Shown in pieces: positions 35,401-50,400 of a DNA stretch of 64,000 bases. Source of the stretch: Gyrodactylus bullatarudis (lineage: Eukaryota > Platyhelminthes > Monogenea > Gyrodactylidea > Gyrodactylidae); assembly GCA_012064415.1 (NCBI GenBank), contig SSNU01000067.1:73846-137845 (forward strand), in the 5' to 3' direction. The notes beneath the pieces were generated by a model that was given only the letters and a program-made list of their open reading frames with translations, was not told where the DNA came from and ran no database searches. Each line of letters opens with the position of its first letter. Position 1 is the first letter of the stretch. The translations under genes and the position numbers were made by a program.

Positions 35401-38400
35401 ATTAGTGAAAATGGCATTGAAATTTCTCACGCCATATGGTTATTGCATTTATTGATATAACAAGTATTTTATATAGTCAAATCAGGATTTAAAATAATAA
35501 TTACTAAATCATTGAAAATTAAGGAAGGAAACTTTCCCTTTACTCTTCTATACCTTTTTTAGGTCTATTTCGTTCAAATTCACTTTTATTTTTGTATACA
35601 CAAATATTCAATTTTGTGTATAATTATCTAGTTAATGATTATCTTTAATTTTTGTATTAAAGTTTGTAAAATGGAATAATCTATTTCGTTTTTTTTGATA
35701 TCCTATTTCATAGATGAACAACTAATTAAGGGGTAGTGAATAATTTCCTCGATGAACTTCGTACTACACATTTTTCAATTTTGTTTTTTTATTTTTCCTT
35801 TTTTGTAAATCCAATTAAGCTATTTGGTTCTTGATATAAAATTTAATTTTTGAAAGCAATTCTTCAATAGAAAATTACGAAATGTATTCAACTTATTCAA
35901 TTAAATCTTGCTCATTAAGTACTGAAGCATAAAATCGTTCAACACAATAACAAGCAGATATTATTTTATTGTTTGTTATAACTTGCTTTGCTCTTGTTGC
36001 GATTTCTTCAAGTCTTGTTAACCGATATTCTTAGATTGTTAGATTTCCAGGCCCACGTCTATATAAAATAATGTTTGGTTTTTCTATGCATAAAGTTCGT
36101 TTAATTTCGCTTTTAAAAACGCTCCAGATTTTTTCTATAGGATTCAAGAGATATGAGTAGGGTGCAAGTCGCAAAATTTTCACACCATCAAAATTTATGG
36201 CTTCTTCAATACTACTATGGACAGGAGCATTATCGATGATGATAGTCATAGGAGTTAGTCCTCTTTCTCTCGCTTTTATGATTATCTGATTGATCCAATC
36301 AATAAAATCTGGTTTCTTGAAACCTCCTCTTCTTAAAGTAAAGTGTACAAGAAGATTCATAGAAATTGCTCCTATGCAGTGAAGATTTTGTCCTTTAGAA
36401 TTAGGATCAATAACATTGGCTCTTGTACCGACATAAGATCTTCCCTCTTTACGCTTACAAAACAAATTAAAATTTGTCTCATCAATCCATATAAGGTGTC
36501 TACCATTAGCTCTATCTTGTAACATATTTGTAAGATAATTTTTTCTCGAAATTTTATTTTCTACAGAATTCACGCCAGTCGGTACTGTGGCAACATTTTT
36601 TAAAGTATAAAATTCACATTCTAACCAATTGCGAATTGTAGAAATTGAAACGTTTATATTGAATTCTGCTGCAATTTTATCTTTACATTGATTCAGCGTA
36701 ACTTGGCAATTATGTTCAATAAAATTTGTTAATCTCTCATATCGTGAAGCTTCTTGATATTTTCAAGCCGAGTTAAAATTAATCAACAAATGCTGATTAC
36801 AAACGTTAATTCAGTTATATTATATAATTATAAGTGTTGAAATTTAAAATTTAGAAACTCCTAAATAGACATAAAATTGAGGATTTTCGAAACAAATAGG
36901 TAAATTTTCAACTTTGACTTTGAATAGCTCTTAAATTAGAAGAGTAAAGGGAAAGTTTCCTTCTACTCTTTTGTTAAGAATTTGTTCCTGAACAAGATGA
37001 TGGGATTTCTGTCTTTCTATCTCATTCTTGTTTTTCTCTAATGAAAGATTGTGTAATATACATCATTCCAAACCTCAAAGCCAGCAATCAAAGATAGAAT
37101 GCATCCCATTATCCTTGTTTGCTAAGAAAATCAAACTTTTCTATGAACCAGTCACAAAAACTCATGAAATTAAACTCTTAGAAAATAACGTGATGATTTT
37201 CAAATTACGTGAATGAAATTAAAATTTAAAAAATAATTTTATTGATATATTGATCAATGCTATGTGAACTATTTTTGCCTTCATTTTTATGAATTTTCTT
37301 TCACTACATACATAATATATAAATCCCATACTCTAGTAATTGAAGAAATATAAATGTGTACTTTTACCTTTTTCGAAGTGTTGATGCTCTCATTGAAACT
37401 CTTCTTTTACAAGTTAACTTTCAATACTTGCAAAGTCCACTTTTAATTAAATAGAGTCTGATTTAAATACTTTTCCTTTACAAAATATAATATGAATAAG
37501 ATAGTTACTTGAGGAAGGATGATTTTTTGCAAATGTAGTCAAATTGAAAAAAATATATTTAGAACGTTTTTTTGAAAACCTATTTGCTGAGCCCTTGGGA
37601 AAAAATATAACAATTTTCCATCTTAAAAAATAGCTGTAGATTACAAGTATGCAATCGCCTGCTCGATATCTCGCATAGTTGAGAAGATAATTGGTTTTAG
37701 AGCCAAAAAACTGCTTTAAATATATTTCTAACATGGATATAGAAAGAATTTCAACCTCTGATTCAAATAACTTGATATCTTCATAGCTAAATTTTGGTCT
37801 TTATAAGAATTATGAAATAGTCTCGGCACCGAAAGGGTTAAAGACACTTATGATTTGTATATATCTAGTTCCCTACCTATACTTCAATGTTGAGATTCTG
37901 AGTCAAAAATTTGGATGTGTGTGAGAATATATAAAATTACCCTAAAATACACCATGTCATTCCACTACTCTTGTAACTCTATTAGCTATCGACTGTAATC
38001 CATCAATCGTTTGTGGTAGAAATGTCTCTCTGTTTATCCTAATTTTTTGAAATCAATTCTTGTATACTGGTAAATTTCTATAAATAAGCAGGACGACACA
38101 ACGAAATAAATTGTCGCAATCGAATTGTATCAAGATGATGTTGGATTAAAGTTTTCAGACTTTATTGATGACATTATTTTAATCCTCTATCGACTATAAC
38201 AAGATCCCCTTCTATATGCGAACTTAGTGCCAAGCCTTACCAATTTTCTCTTGATCGTTTGAATAAATTGTTTCTCTTATTTTGATGTAATCTTTCAAAT
38301 AGTAAGCGGTCTATGCCTTTTCCATTTCTATATAAATTCTAATGTATTTTTAAAATATTATTTCATTTCTATTGTGAAATTGGTGTTGAAGCTTTAAGAA

Positions 38401-41400
38401 GTGTGTACCTTATGTGTTTTTCAATACTTCATTTTTGAAATTTGAGTGGATTTTCGGACGTGAATATAAAATTAAATAATTCTCTTTTTTATATGAAACT
38501 TTTTATGTCTTTTATTTATGATAAACTTGAAAAAACAATCATGTATCTAAATCAGAAGCTTTAAAAGATAAACATTGATTTTATACAAAAATGCAGGGGA
38601 TGACAATACAGACGTTTGAGTGAAGGAGAAATTCTTCATAAATCGATATAAACCAAACTTATGTGTTCAAAAAATCTATTCGTATAACCTTAAAATACTT
38701 TAACCTATTTGAGCTTTATCAATTTTCTCTCCACTGTTGCTATTTATTGGAGAGTTTTGGTGTTTTTTCAGCTTACATTTATTCTAATTTTCTTTGACAT
38801 TTACTATTTCTTTCATAATTTGTAAATTATTATCTTTAATGCATTCTTAAGTTTTATCATTATTAAAGTATTGCCACTGATGATGCTTTATGAAATGTAC
38901 ATATGGCCCTAATATATATCTTTATTCTATTTCTCCAAATATGATTTTCGCACGTATTTGAAAATTTCAATCACAAAAACCAATGATTCTGCTAGAGGAA
39001 ATCATGTACCTGATGAATTATGCATAGACCGTATATTTTTTTAATGATTAATGCCCAGTTTTAGGTGAGCAAAACTTGGATATGTTTAAATTGTTGACGC
39101 TTTATTTTTTAAATTGAATTGAATAATAATAATTTGTGGAATAAGACTCTACTCTGATTGGTTGATTGTGAAAATTTGTTCATCAACATGACTTTCATGT
39201 CTGTTTTTTAAAAACAAATCAAATGCTGTTTAAAATCAATTGTTTTCTTCTATCTATCATATGAAAAGAAATTTGATACCTTGAGAGATCTATCAAAAGT
39301 TTCTCACGTCAATAAATCCTGATACAATTTTCACATTTTACGTTTCTTTTTATCACAAACTTCTATATAATGAGTCGCGATTGCTAATTCTCTCTGTAGA
39401 TATGCAGCCTTCAATTTGACCACTCTCTTACGAATCCGATATAAATACGTTTTTTTCATTGAATTGAACAATACAAAGATTTTTTCAATATTAGCGCGAT
39501 TTTTCCAGCAGTTTGATTTCATTTTTACTTCTTAAAATCGATGAAATTAATTTTTCGATTTATTTTTTCGTAAATCGTATATATTTCGATTTGAATTTCA
39601 AGAACCTTGAGGATCAATTGAGATTTTTATAAAAGTTTCTTGTACAACAATGTCTTAGAATTGACAACTAATGAATTCTTTAGAGACATAAATTTAGCTA
39701 CAATATTATTATGGTCTAAAATATTTGAAGGAAATTTCTCTTTAATAACCTGATCAACTTGTTTATGTCTACAGAAAATTGAAAGTCGATTCTTTGAATG
39801 ATCCCAATGACGAACATGGATCTGGCCGTTATGACCTTATCTTCACTACGATATCTTCGTTTAAGAAAGCCAAATCAATCATTGATAGCTCGTAAGTTTG
39901 AATTATTTACAACTATCTCTCTCTCTCTCTCTCTCTGAATTTCATTTTGCCCCTTCATTTTTCAGTTTCTCATAATACATTATACATGACACGAGTATAA
40001 CCTTAAAATATCAATGAAAAATATTCATAGGGTACTGCTAAAATAGAATTATTTTGGAAAAAAATTAAAATATTCTATACGTATGCCTCGTATCACCTCG
40101 TAGAAATTTCAACATAGATTTAACATGTTGAAGATTTTTAATAAAAAATTTCAATAAAATGATTAATTATTAATTTTCAAATCCCATTACTTTTGAGTAG
40201 ATCATATAATATACTAAAAATAGTCATTTATTCTATCGTCTGTATACTATTTTGCGATTTTAAACTACTGCCAATGAGCAAACAAACTTGTGACAATTTT
40301 AAGTCTTTTTTTTACCAGATCTAAATTGATACACTTATCCTAATGTCAGGTCTCAATCCATTATTGATTTGCAGAGATTATAATTATACAGTTGAAAATC
40401 TTACCTATACCAATTAGTCTTTATGTGAAATCAATCAGATATATGTTACCATGAACATCTGGTAAACTGATCAATCTATAGGAATTTTTACAACCATTTT
40501 ATTTCAGATTCCAATTTCTTAACTTTATTAATTAGTTTTTTTACTCATTATTTTTTACCAAATAAAAAATACGAAAATCATCCGATCAGATCATCAAAAT
40601 CAGATGAAAAGAGTTATGTGTAATACCAAAAAGTGTATCTCGATGAATTTGGATTTTTGCGAAGATTTTTTGGAAACCGGTCCACAGAGACCCCATTTCC
40701 AGAACAAGGGTTAAAAAATTCGAAAAAAAGGTTTTGAAGATAACGCCATTTTTCCATTTTTCTCAGAATTACCAATAGACATGATGGAAAATTTGTATAC
40801 GATAAGCGATTTATCTAACTATTTTGCCTACTCATATATACATTTTATTTTGATGTTAATCAAGAATGTTTTTTTATTTTTCAGAAAAGATATCTATCCC
40901 AAAAGTGTATTTCGTATCTTTGATTCTTTCGGCACTTCCCTTGGCCATAATCAGCTGGTAAACTCTGAATGGGGTGGATTGAAATTGAATTTGAATCAGT
41001 TCCTAACATTCTTTCGTGAGTTTATTCCTTAATAGATAATTTCTTTTTTTTCTAATAACTCAATTGGGTTTGAATTACACGCTGAATCACGTTTTCCTCA
41101 GCGTGTAGTCTTGTTATTTGAATGTCAAAATTAAAGTATTTTTATTCTAGCTCATTCTCAAGACAATACATTCCTTGGTTTTATCGTTGAATTTCCAACC
41201 AACTTGACCAGTAAGTTGCTCACCATTTAATCTGCAGAACAGAAGTTGAGCAGACCTTGATAAGACAAGATTTATTACTGGAGTCTACACTCATAAGGAA
41301 GATAGGAGAACGATCGAATAATACGTGATAAAAGTTTTATTTCGCCGGGTCTCTTCAGACTTGACCCCCGCCCTGGAAATGACAAAAATGTTATAGGAAA

Positions 41401-44400
41401 ATCAATACAAATGGAGAGAGATGTTTATATTTTGATGATCTTGTTTCCAAGCTGTTTCATTTTTGTCTTTTAAGAAATCCATCCATTAGTAACTGACCCT
41501 TGTATCTTCTTCGCTTCCTTTTAATTGATGGATTCGTTTTCACTTCACTATTTGCACTAATTGTAGGATTTCAATACGAAAGAATTGCCAAATTCCATAT
41601 TTTTTATCTGACGTCATTATGTATCTAAAGAATATTACTACAATTAACACATGATGGCTCACTGAATGAATTTATTTTTTACAATTATATTATATTTATA
41701 CCTCTCTATAGGTTGACCAATAATATGCGTGAAAACCGACAGTCAATAGAGTTTGAATATCTTTCTAACCATTTTTTCTTCCACTTCTAACTAAAGCTAG
41801 CTTACATGAAGATGAGAATTTCCTATTTTCACAAAAAACTCAATATTTTTATCCAGAAAGTCAGGAAAAAATTTATTTTTTGGATTCCACTATGAAATGA
41901 GCCGATTAGTTTTGAATACAAAAAGAATTTTCGAAAAAAATTTAATCTGACCAAAATTGAGCCGTTTTTTGAATTTCGGAAATGTTTCAAATTTCCACTT
42001 TTTCAACTTTCAAATCCAAAATTTTTATCGATTTCAAAGATTTGAAGCAATTAAATATTGATATTCAGGATCAAAATTAGACGAAGATTTGGAATTCGCC
42101 TGCAGGAATTCACAGAAATTCGTCGTTACGTTGGGAAATCGAACCATTTGAATTTTTCAATTATCACGAGGGAAAACGATCCAAAATATAGAGATTAAAC
42201 TTTTTCTTGGAAAGAGTAATTTTCTCTCAAATTCTACGGCCAAATTCCAAATATATTGGAAAATATTGTTTTAACTATTAAAGTCTTAATGAGTTATTAG
42301 TAATAAGTTATCACACATCGTTTTAGCATCTCATTACTATTCATCAAAGCCTAAGAAAATACTTTTACTGTGCAACGAAAAAAACTTTGGGTTATCAACC
42401 AAGCTGAAATTTACATACTTGGTGTAGTTTTTCGAGCCGATTCTCATGATGTTATTCTTTTTTTCTCTCAAAATTTTTCACAGCCACTAGCTCCCTTCAA
42501 AGTTTTTCTCGAGTTTTTTTCCTTAGAATTGGCATAACATCTCTGGATACTTAAATTCTTACAACATAAATAGCCTTAAAAGAAAGATAAATCATCAATT
42601 TAGGTAATGGTGGTTTTTAATAATACTTAAAATGTTACCGTGTGTCTATTTAAGCCGAATAACCCTTTCAGGTCCATGGCCCATATGTGGGCCAAAATAT
42701 TAAACCTGAAAATTTTTGTAGAAATAAAGATCCCATAAATGAAAGATACACACCATTAAATAACTTGTTTATCAATCTTCCCGAAAAAAGTTGAAATTTT
42801 TCTGTGGATAAAATTTTTATCAAATTATTCATCTCTTCGAGCTGTATAAGAATATATAAGTTTTATTTTTGTCAGACTTCCCTGTCAATAGTTATGACCT
42901 CTTAAAGTTTGGAATAGACCAATTAAATACACGCTAACGCTTCCATGTAAAAAAAAACTTTGAGGGCAGCTGGTGGCCGTAAAAAAATAACACTATGAGA
43001 ATCAGCTCGAAAAACTACACCACATGTATATTTCAGTTTGGTTAATGTTTTAATGTTGATCCGTCTTTGTTTACCGCCCATTCGATACGAAATCTATTAA
43101 TCTCCTGGAACACGCAAAGATCTTAGCTCTATCATTCGTTAGTAGGATAAACATACCCGTGGAACTCAAATATGCATTCCCCTGAACTCTATCTGCTAAA
43201 GCAACCAAAATCAAAAAATGACCCAATTTCTCATCGATAACTCTTGAACCAGAAATCATTTCATCGAAACAACTGTAGATTCGTATTCAGCGTATTCACA
43301 AACCATAGGAAAGACTAAAAATTCCTAATTTCCGAAATATCAAATATCACTAAAACTTTTTGTTGATTTAATTATACTTTGAATTCTGTGTCGATCGATA
43401 TGACATGTGTACAGGTGGATTCAGTTAAATTTTTTAAATCTTGACTTGGCACCAAACTTTCATTTTTCAGCTTTGAGTTTTTTTGAATTTATTGTTAATC
43501 TCAAAATGGGAGAGTGATCTGTGAAGAAATTAACTGTCCTTTCAGATTTAGCAACGTTTGCATTCCTGGCGTGGAAAGGGCCTGTTGGATCTTGGGATCC
43601 AGCAATAGTTGATACCAAGTATTGAAAGTGTTGCTATCCGGGAGGGAACCATTAAACCTGCTGTCCTGAGACTCCTCATCGCCATTAAGAACCTTTAAGG
43701 GTAAAATAGAATCAATGTTAAAATTTTCCATCAAGCGTGTTTTTGTATTCGAATTAAGAGAAAAGAATGCCGGGCTGCGGCTTGTTATAACACGCGATCA
43801 CGATTAGGGACTTTAAACCGTCAAAATTTCACTGATTTTTAAACAGTAAAAGTGATCAAGAAATACTAACTAGCTATGGGAAGAGAACTATGTCACACCA
43901 TAGTTTTGGGATATTATATATATCATCCACTTTCTTCTGTAATCTATATTTGCAAGTTCTAAGCTAGTTTACAATAGTTCTTCATACTAAGAATAGGTAA
44001 ACCATATTCTATTTGTCTTTATGGTTGGCATGCATCATCTAACCCTTGCTTTTTATCAGACGAAGCTTTTACATCATTATCAGAGGCTTGATTATTATAC
44101 ATAATCAGCGAAGATAACTTCCAAGTTCTAATTTTGATTGCTACATTTATAACATTTAAGAATGACACCTTATCATAAAATAATAATAGAAGGAAATTCC
44201 TCCATTATAATAGATTAGCAACCAAGCAAAAGTATTGAACGTTAAAATTATGAATTGAATATTGGATCTGTCCTCTTTTTTAGTTCTCTATGAACTTCGT
44301 TTGTTTTATAAATGGAATTTGCGCATTTCAGTAAGGATCTAAAATAAGGAACGTATTGAAAAAATGGTAGTATTTTTGCAGAATGCATTTACAGTCAATA

Positions 44401-47400
44401 ACCATCATCTATCTTTATTTCTATTTTCATTTTCAAGTCAATATTATTACAGTAATACCTCCTTAATGGATGTGGAAAATTAACCCACTCTTCTCTCTAC
44501 CCCTGAATTTTATAAGCATATTCTTGTCGTTACTTGAAAGTAGTTTCAACCTTTAAAAAATTAGTTTCAGTTGAACTTTAGACGATTCGATAGAATTTTA
44601 TTTCCATATCAAAACATTACAATAATCTGCATATCTTAAATTAAAAATATCCTATTTATTATCAATTAGAAATATCTTGGGTGTGAAAAGGGGCCTGCTC
44701 TACCCCCAAATCAAACAACTCGTCCATCTCTGTTATGTTACTGAGATTTCATATTTTAAAGTAACATAAACGTGATAAGAAATTGAAGTCTAAATTACAA
44801 TTAATTTCTATTGATTAAAGAGGGCTATCTTCTCTGATTAGTAGGGCAGTAACTCGGAAAAATTTATAGTGGCCAATTCCTATTAAAATTCTATCCATCA
44901 TATCCAAAATAGCAAAGTTACTGCCCTACTGATTAGTTAAGGGTAAAAATGATTTTTGATTTCTTAATGTTACTGATTAGTAGTGCTATGAAATAATATA
45001 AATAAATAATAATAATGTAAAGTGGCTGATGATATTTAAACAAAATTACAGGCGGTTTCATCAAATACTATATTCTATTCGTAAAATTTGATTCTTAATT
45101 CCTTCAAAATTTAGATTACAGTAAAACTGGACGACCAAAAGCCCTCCTCTATGCTAAACATCCAGAGATTCTCAAAAAAGTCTCATCTGTGAGTTTTATC
45201 CATTCCCCACTCGAGAAATCACCTGTTATATAATTTTTTCATTACTCAAGGAATAAAATCCGACATTCTCTCCTTCTTTTGACCTCAAGTAAGATCTTTA
45301 AATAACTCTTTGCTTCTCTCTTAACTGACCAATAAGATTAAAGAAATTCCAAACCCAATCAGATTCGTGTATTTTTTCTACTTGGAAATCTCCAAAGCTC
45401 AACACTTCCTACTCTAACAATATAAAGATAATCTTTGGGCTTTAGGTAACCTTCAATCTTATTCATCTGTATATGAAGTCATGATCTGACCTCTTTGATC
45501 ATATATAATGCTCCTCTGGGATTAAAGTAATGCCATAATTAATAGGACTGAATGCAAAAAATTGTTTTTTTTTTCAAAAAAACACGAGAAAGATGAGTTG
45601 AAAGTCAGTAAAAATAGTTTCCTGATGAATTCAGATATTTCTCTCGAAGAATTTGAAGTTTTGTTTTCATTTATAGTCGAGAAAATGATTAAATTCATTC
45701 TCTACCTCATTTTTTAATTTTCTATTTTCGACCTTTAGAAAAGGTTCTAAAGATTTGAAATGATGATTATCAGATAGCACAAGATGAGGACTATTAGGAG
45801 ATCTCTGTTCCAAAGTGTGGTCTTTTGTTGTCCTATGTAAAATATATATTTTGCAAAATATCGAAGTTGAAATGAAACCTAAATACTCTAGAACGCTTAA
45901 TTTTATCTTTAAAAAAGGTTTAAGGATTTTGAAAGTTCTCCAATGGCCCAGTTCTTAAGCAAAACACCTATCTGGCAATCTGCCAAAAATCTCACTAATC
46001 TAAATATTCAGAAATATTGATTTTTACAATTTTAGAAATATCTAAAAAGTTCAAACAAAAATTATCTTTCTAACAGTTCACTCATAAGTTACTTTCATCA
46101 AAAAGTCGGAAATTTTCTGAAAGCTAATTTCCAAATTTATCTGGGGGTGTGATTTGAAATTTATATAAACAGAAATTTTGTTGTGAGCACAATACTAACT
46201 GTGTACCAAATCGACAAAAATTTATTTTCGTATTTTTTAAAGTTTTTAATTTGACTTGGAATACTCACTTTTGGGAGTAAAAGAATTCCATTAAAAGAAA
46301 AGCAGTGCTCTACTCTTGGATAAGATGTTAATGTTAAAAACGTTCTTTTCAATCTTATTCGTAAGAACTGGCAATTCTTGGCATTATTTTTATCCATTTA
46401 GGATTTCCGAGTCTTGCTTCAATACAAAATAATTCCAAGTCTTGACAGTTTTATCAAAAACCCTTAAAAACACCTAAAATTGGATTCATCCTTATCAACC
46501 TGCTCTATTCGATCTGATAATGATTTTATCCTCATTTAAAGTTTGAACTAGTAAGTTTCATTTCATGTGCACCCAAAATAAGTCGATAAAACTTTGGTTT
46601 AAAGAAAAATTCTAAATTGAATGATTTGAAAATATAAAATCTATTGAAAAAGCCGACAACATTAAAATTTGAAAAAATATTTGTTCTTCTGACTATCATG
46701 GGAAGAATATTGAGTTCTCATTTTCATGAAGTTAATTACAAAAAGTCAAAGGGTATAAGTCGTTTTTTACAATTGGTCCAAGTCATTTTTCCAAAAAGCC
46801 TAAGATCTATACGGTGTATTATCGAATAGTTCAATTCTGTTTACTGAATGTATAAGTTACGATAGAAATATACACGTAAATTCTCAAATACGTCCGAAAA
46901 TCCACATAAAATCATAATTGGAAAAGTAGAAAAAGGATATATTAACACCAAATGTACATTTCTCAAAGGTTCATCAGTAGTGTCTCTTTGATAATGATAA
47001 AAGTTAAAAGATGAATGAAAATAATAATTTACAAATTATGAAAGAAATAGTAAAATTTGAAGAAAATTTGAATAAATGTAAGCTGAAAAAACACCAAAAC
47101 TCTCCAATAAATAGCAACAGTGGAGAGAAAAGTGAAAAAGCTTACATAGGCCAAGGTAGTTGAAGGCTATAAGAATAATTCTTTTGAACACACAGGTTTG
47201 GTTTAAAGTGATTGATGAAGAATTTCTCCTTCACCCACAAATCTGTCCTGTCATCACCCGCATTTTTATACAAAATTGAGAAATTAGAAATTGAAGCCTT
47301 ATGCCCTTCCTGTTTGATATGCCTAGTTATCGCTGTATCTTTCTTAAGGTGATCGTTCCCTCTAGTTGACAACTTTCTGATTGTGCGTCCGCAGTCACAT

Positions 47401-50400
47401 TGAAATTTATAAATTAATAGTCTTCTCTTCAGGTCTCAGTAAATCTTTCTGAATCAAATTGAACAATCTCTGAGTTTTAAATAAAATTTTCAATTGTATG
47501 TTGTTATAATGTTGATCGATGAGACTTGTCAACTTTCTTCTTAAATCATTACTAAAACCATCTCCTGTATAAGTGATATATGCGAATATTATCGTTTGGC
47601 CTAACAAATTTACACGTTCAATAACTATGCATCAAATATTTATATTATTAATGAAAATTTTTCAAAACTTTTGGTGAAAGATGTAAATCAGATTTTTTCC
47701 CGCTTCTGATAGCATCCTTTTCTTAGGGCTCTAAGAATGGCCACTCTTAGTTCGTCATATAACTAAATAATACCTACACAAGTAGCATTGGGATTTTTAT
47801 AAATTTTTCACGAAACAATTTGAAGAGATTTTTTGCGAAAATCAACCTGTAAAAGATGATCCTTCAGATAAATCTTGATTTACCGTGAAATTCCTTTCAT
47901 TTACCCGAGATATTAACAAATTTTTATGTATTACTAGAGCTGTCAAAAATAGCAAAAGATAAGCAATTTATTTTTTATCAAATTTATTCAGTTTCAAAAT
48001 TATGGTAACAATATAACAACAATGAAATTCTTTTCAAGATTCTCCAAATTAAAGTTTCTTCTCTAGTTCAGGTAACAACGAAATAGTCTTATCCAATGTA
48101 TTTCTTTGACATGGTTATTAAATTTATCCAGGAGACTTGATGAATTTGTCAAAAGATTTGACCAAATAAAGTCATTAGTAGCCAGAACCAATTGAGCTAG
48201 CTAGGATGGGTTTTAACCCTTTCAGGACCAGGAGTTGGGTTTATTTACACTAAAATTTCCTGTAATCTGATTTACTCTTAGTATATGCTCTTTGCATAGT
48301 TATAGGACGTGTAAATTTGTTGGGCCATATAATATAATATTCGCATATCACTTATACATTCTGTAAACAGACCATTCGATAATACACCGTATAGATCTTA
48401 AGACTTTTTGGAAAAATGACTTGGGCCAATTGTAAAAGACGACTTATACTTTTTGTAATTAACCCCAATTTTATATCAAATAAGCTTGAGAAAATCCTTC
48501 AATTTGATCATCATCGTTTTCGTTGTATCTTCATTCACATTTATCATCATCCTTACTTATCACTTGGATTACATGTATCTGCTACAAAAATGTTTTTACT
48601 TTTAATTCCTATTCATAAAAATTTGAATTTTTTCTCAATTTTTGATTATTATGAATTAGTAATTCACGTTGTTTATCTAAAACGTCCGAGTATCCACTTA
48701 AATTCATATATTCAAGAAGGAAATATGCACACTTCTTAAAGCATCATCCGTGGTATTACTTTAAAAATGATAAAAGTTAAAAGGTTCAATTAAGTTAATA
48801 AGTTACAAACAATGAAAGAAATAGTAAATGTCAAAGAAGATTAGATATACTAAAAGACTTAAGCACTTATCCCTCGTCACCAAAAATACCTATAAAAAAA
48901 GATCAGAATACAATGTAAGCTGAAAAACACCAAAACTCTCCAATAAAAAGCAACAGTGGAGAGAAAAGTGAAAAAGCTCACATAGGCCAGGATAGTTGAA
49001 GATAGTTGTAGGAATAATTTTTCTGAACACAGATTAGGTTTGTATAGATTAATAAAGAATTTCGCTTTAACCCTTACATCTATGGTGTCATCACCTGGAT
49101 TTTTGTTTAAAATGGAAAAGTTCGAAACTGAAGCAGCATATTTCTCCTGTTTGATATGCCTAGTTACCGCAGTGTCCTTATTCAGATGATCACTTAATCT
49201 TGTAGACAGCTTCCTAATTGTAAGAAGCACCACAGTCACATTGGAATTTATAAATTAGTAGAGTCTTCTCTTCCGGCTTGAGTAAATCTTTGTGAATTTT
49301 CAATTGTGTATCATTGTAATGTTGATTAATTAGAAGTTGAGTCTCAATTCCATCTGTATTGACATTCTCGTCCCTATTGTCTGAAACATTGATGAATTTG
49401 TCTACAAATTTCTTAGGATAACCATTCTCCATCAGACACAACTTTGAATTCTCTATTTCATTCGACCATTCCTCCGGACTTGCTATTCTTCTTATCCTCT
49501 TCCCTAGACCAATCCCTAAGCCAATATTTGATTTTTGATAGGAATGAAATAAACTGAATTTTTAGAATAATCCCGTGGTGAACTATTTGAAAAAATTTCA
49601 CAAGAATTTTGAAATACATTCGACAATCAACGGTAAAGTGCCGGAGGTTTTTGAGAAATATTTGATCAATCACGGTACACTCACTGGTGCTGAGTACTTT
49701 AAACTTTTGGATTCATGTGAAGTGAGTTTAATTTCGATACAATTTTTTTTCAATGAAAAAATTTTCACCTTGAATTTCAGCTACTAATCGGTATTGGATT
49801 CCCAATAGAGGGTCCAGCCCCTCTCGAAGCCATCTCTAGAGGACTCTACTTTGTTCAACCGAATAGTTTATCGAAAACTTTTCAACAAGTTGTGAATGAT
49901 TTCTTCCTCTCAAAACCGACCTATAGAAGGGTAAGCCTTTTAATTTTTTCAATTTCTTTTTCATCTACTTGTAAGTATGTACATAAATTAATAATAAATA
50001 CAATAAACAAGTATCACAGTTATTATTGGCAGAAGAGACTTTTTTGTTTATTATTGATTTCTATTTTTCATTAGCCAACTTCCCAAAATGACTACCTCAA
50101 GGAATATGCCAACAACACCAAGGTCCAAACTCTCAACCTGGATAACCTCATTGAAGTTGAGAGGGTTGCGGACAAACTGTTTATGGAAATCACAAAGAAG
50201 AAACTGCTGAAATCTAAAGTAATTTCTTCTTTTATATCTCTTAACATCAACATGGATATTTACCACTTTTCATTTAGAAAGAAAATTGTCTCCCTTTTGA
50301 GTTTTCGGCATTTGGTCTGATCGAACGTCTATTCCACATTTATGAAGAGCAAACTGACAAAATCAATCATTTTCCTGTTGAACATGAGCCTGAATTTGCA

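Noticed and set aside
48416..48739. 107-residue plus-strand ORF
   Set aside because: It spans rearranged Penelope-like sequence and has no protein motif in this frame.
48733..48758. Third hammerhead ribozyme
   Set aside because: Core bases are mutated (CGGATGA and GAAG instead of CTGATGA and GAAA), so it can only be a dead relic.
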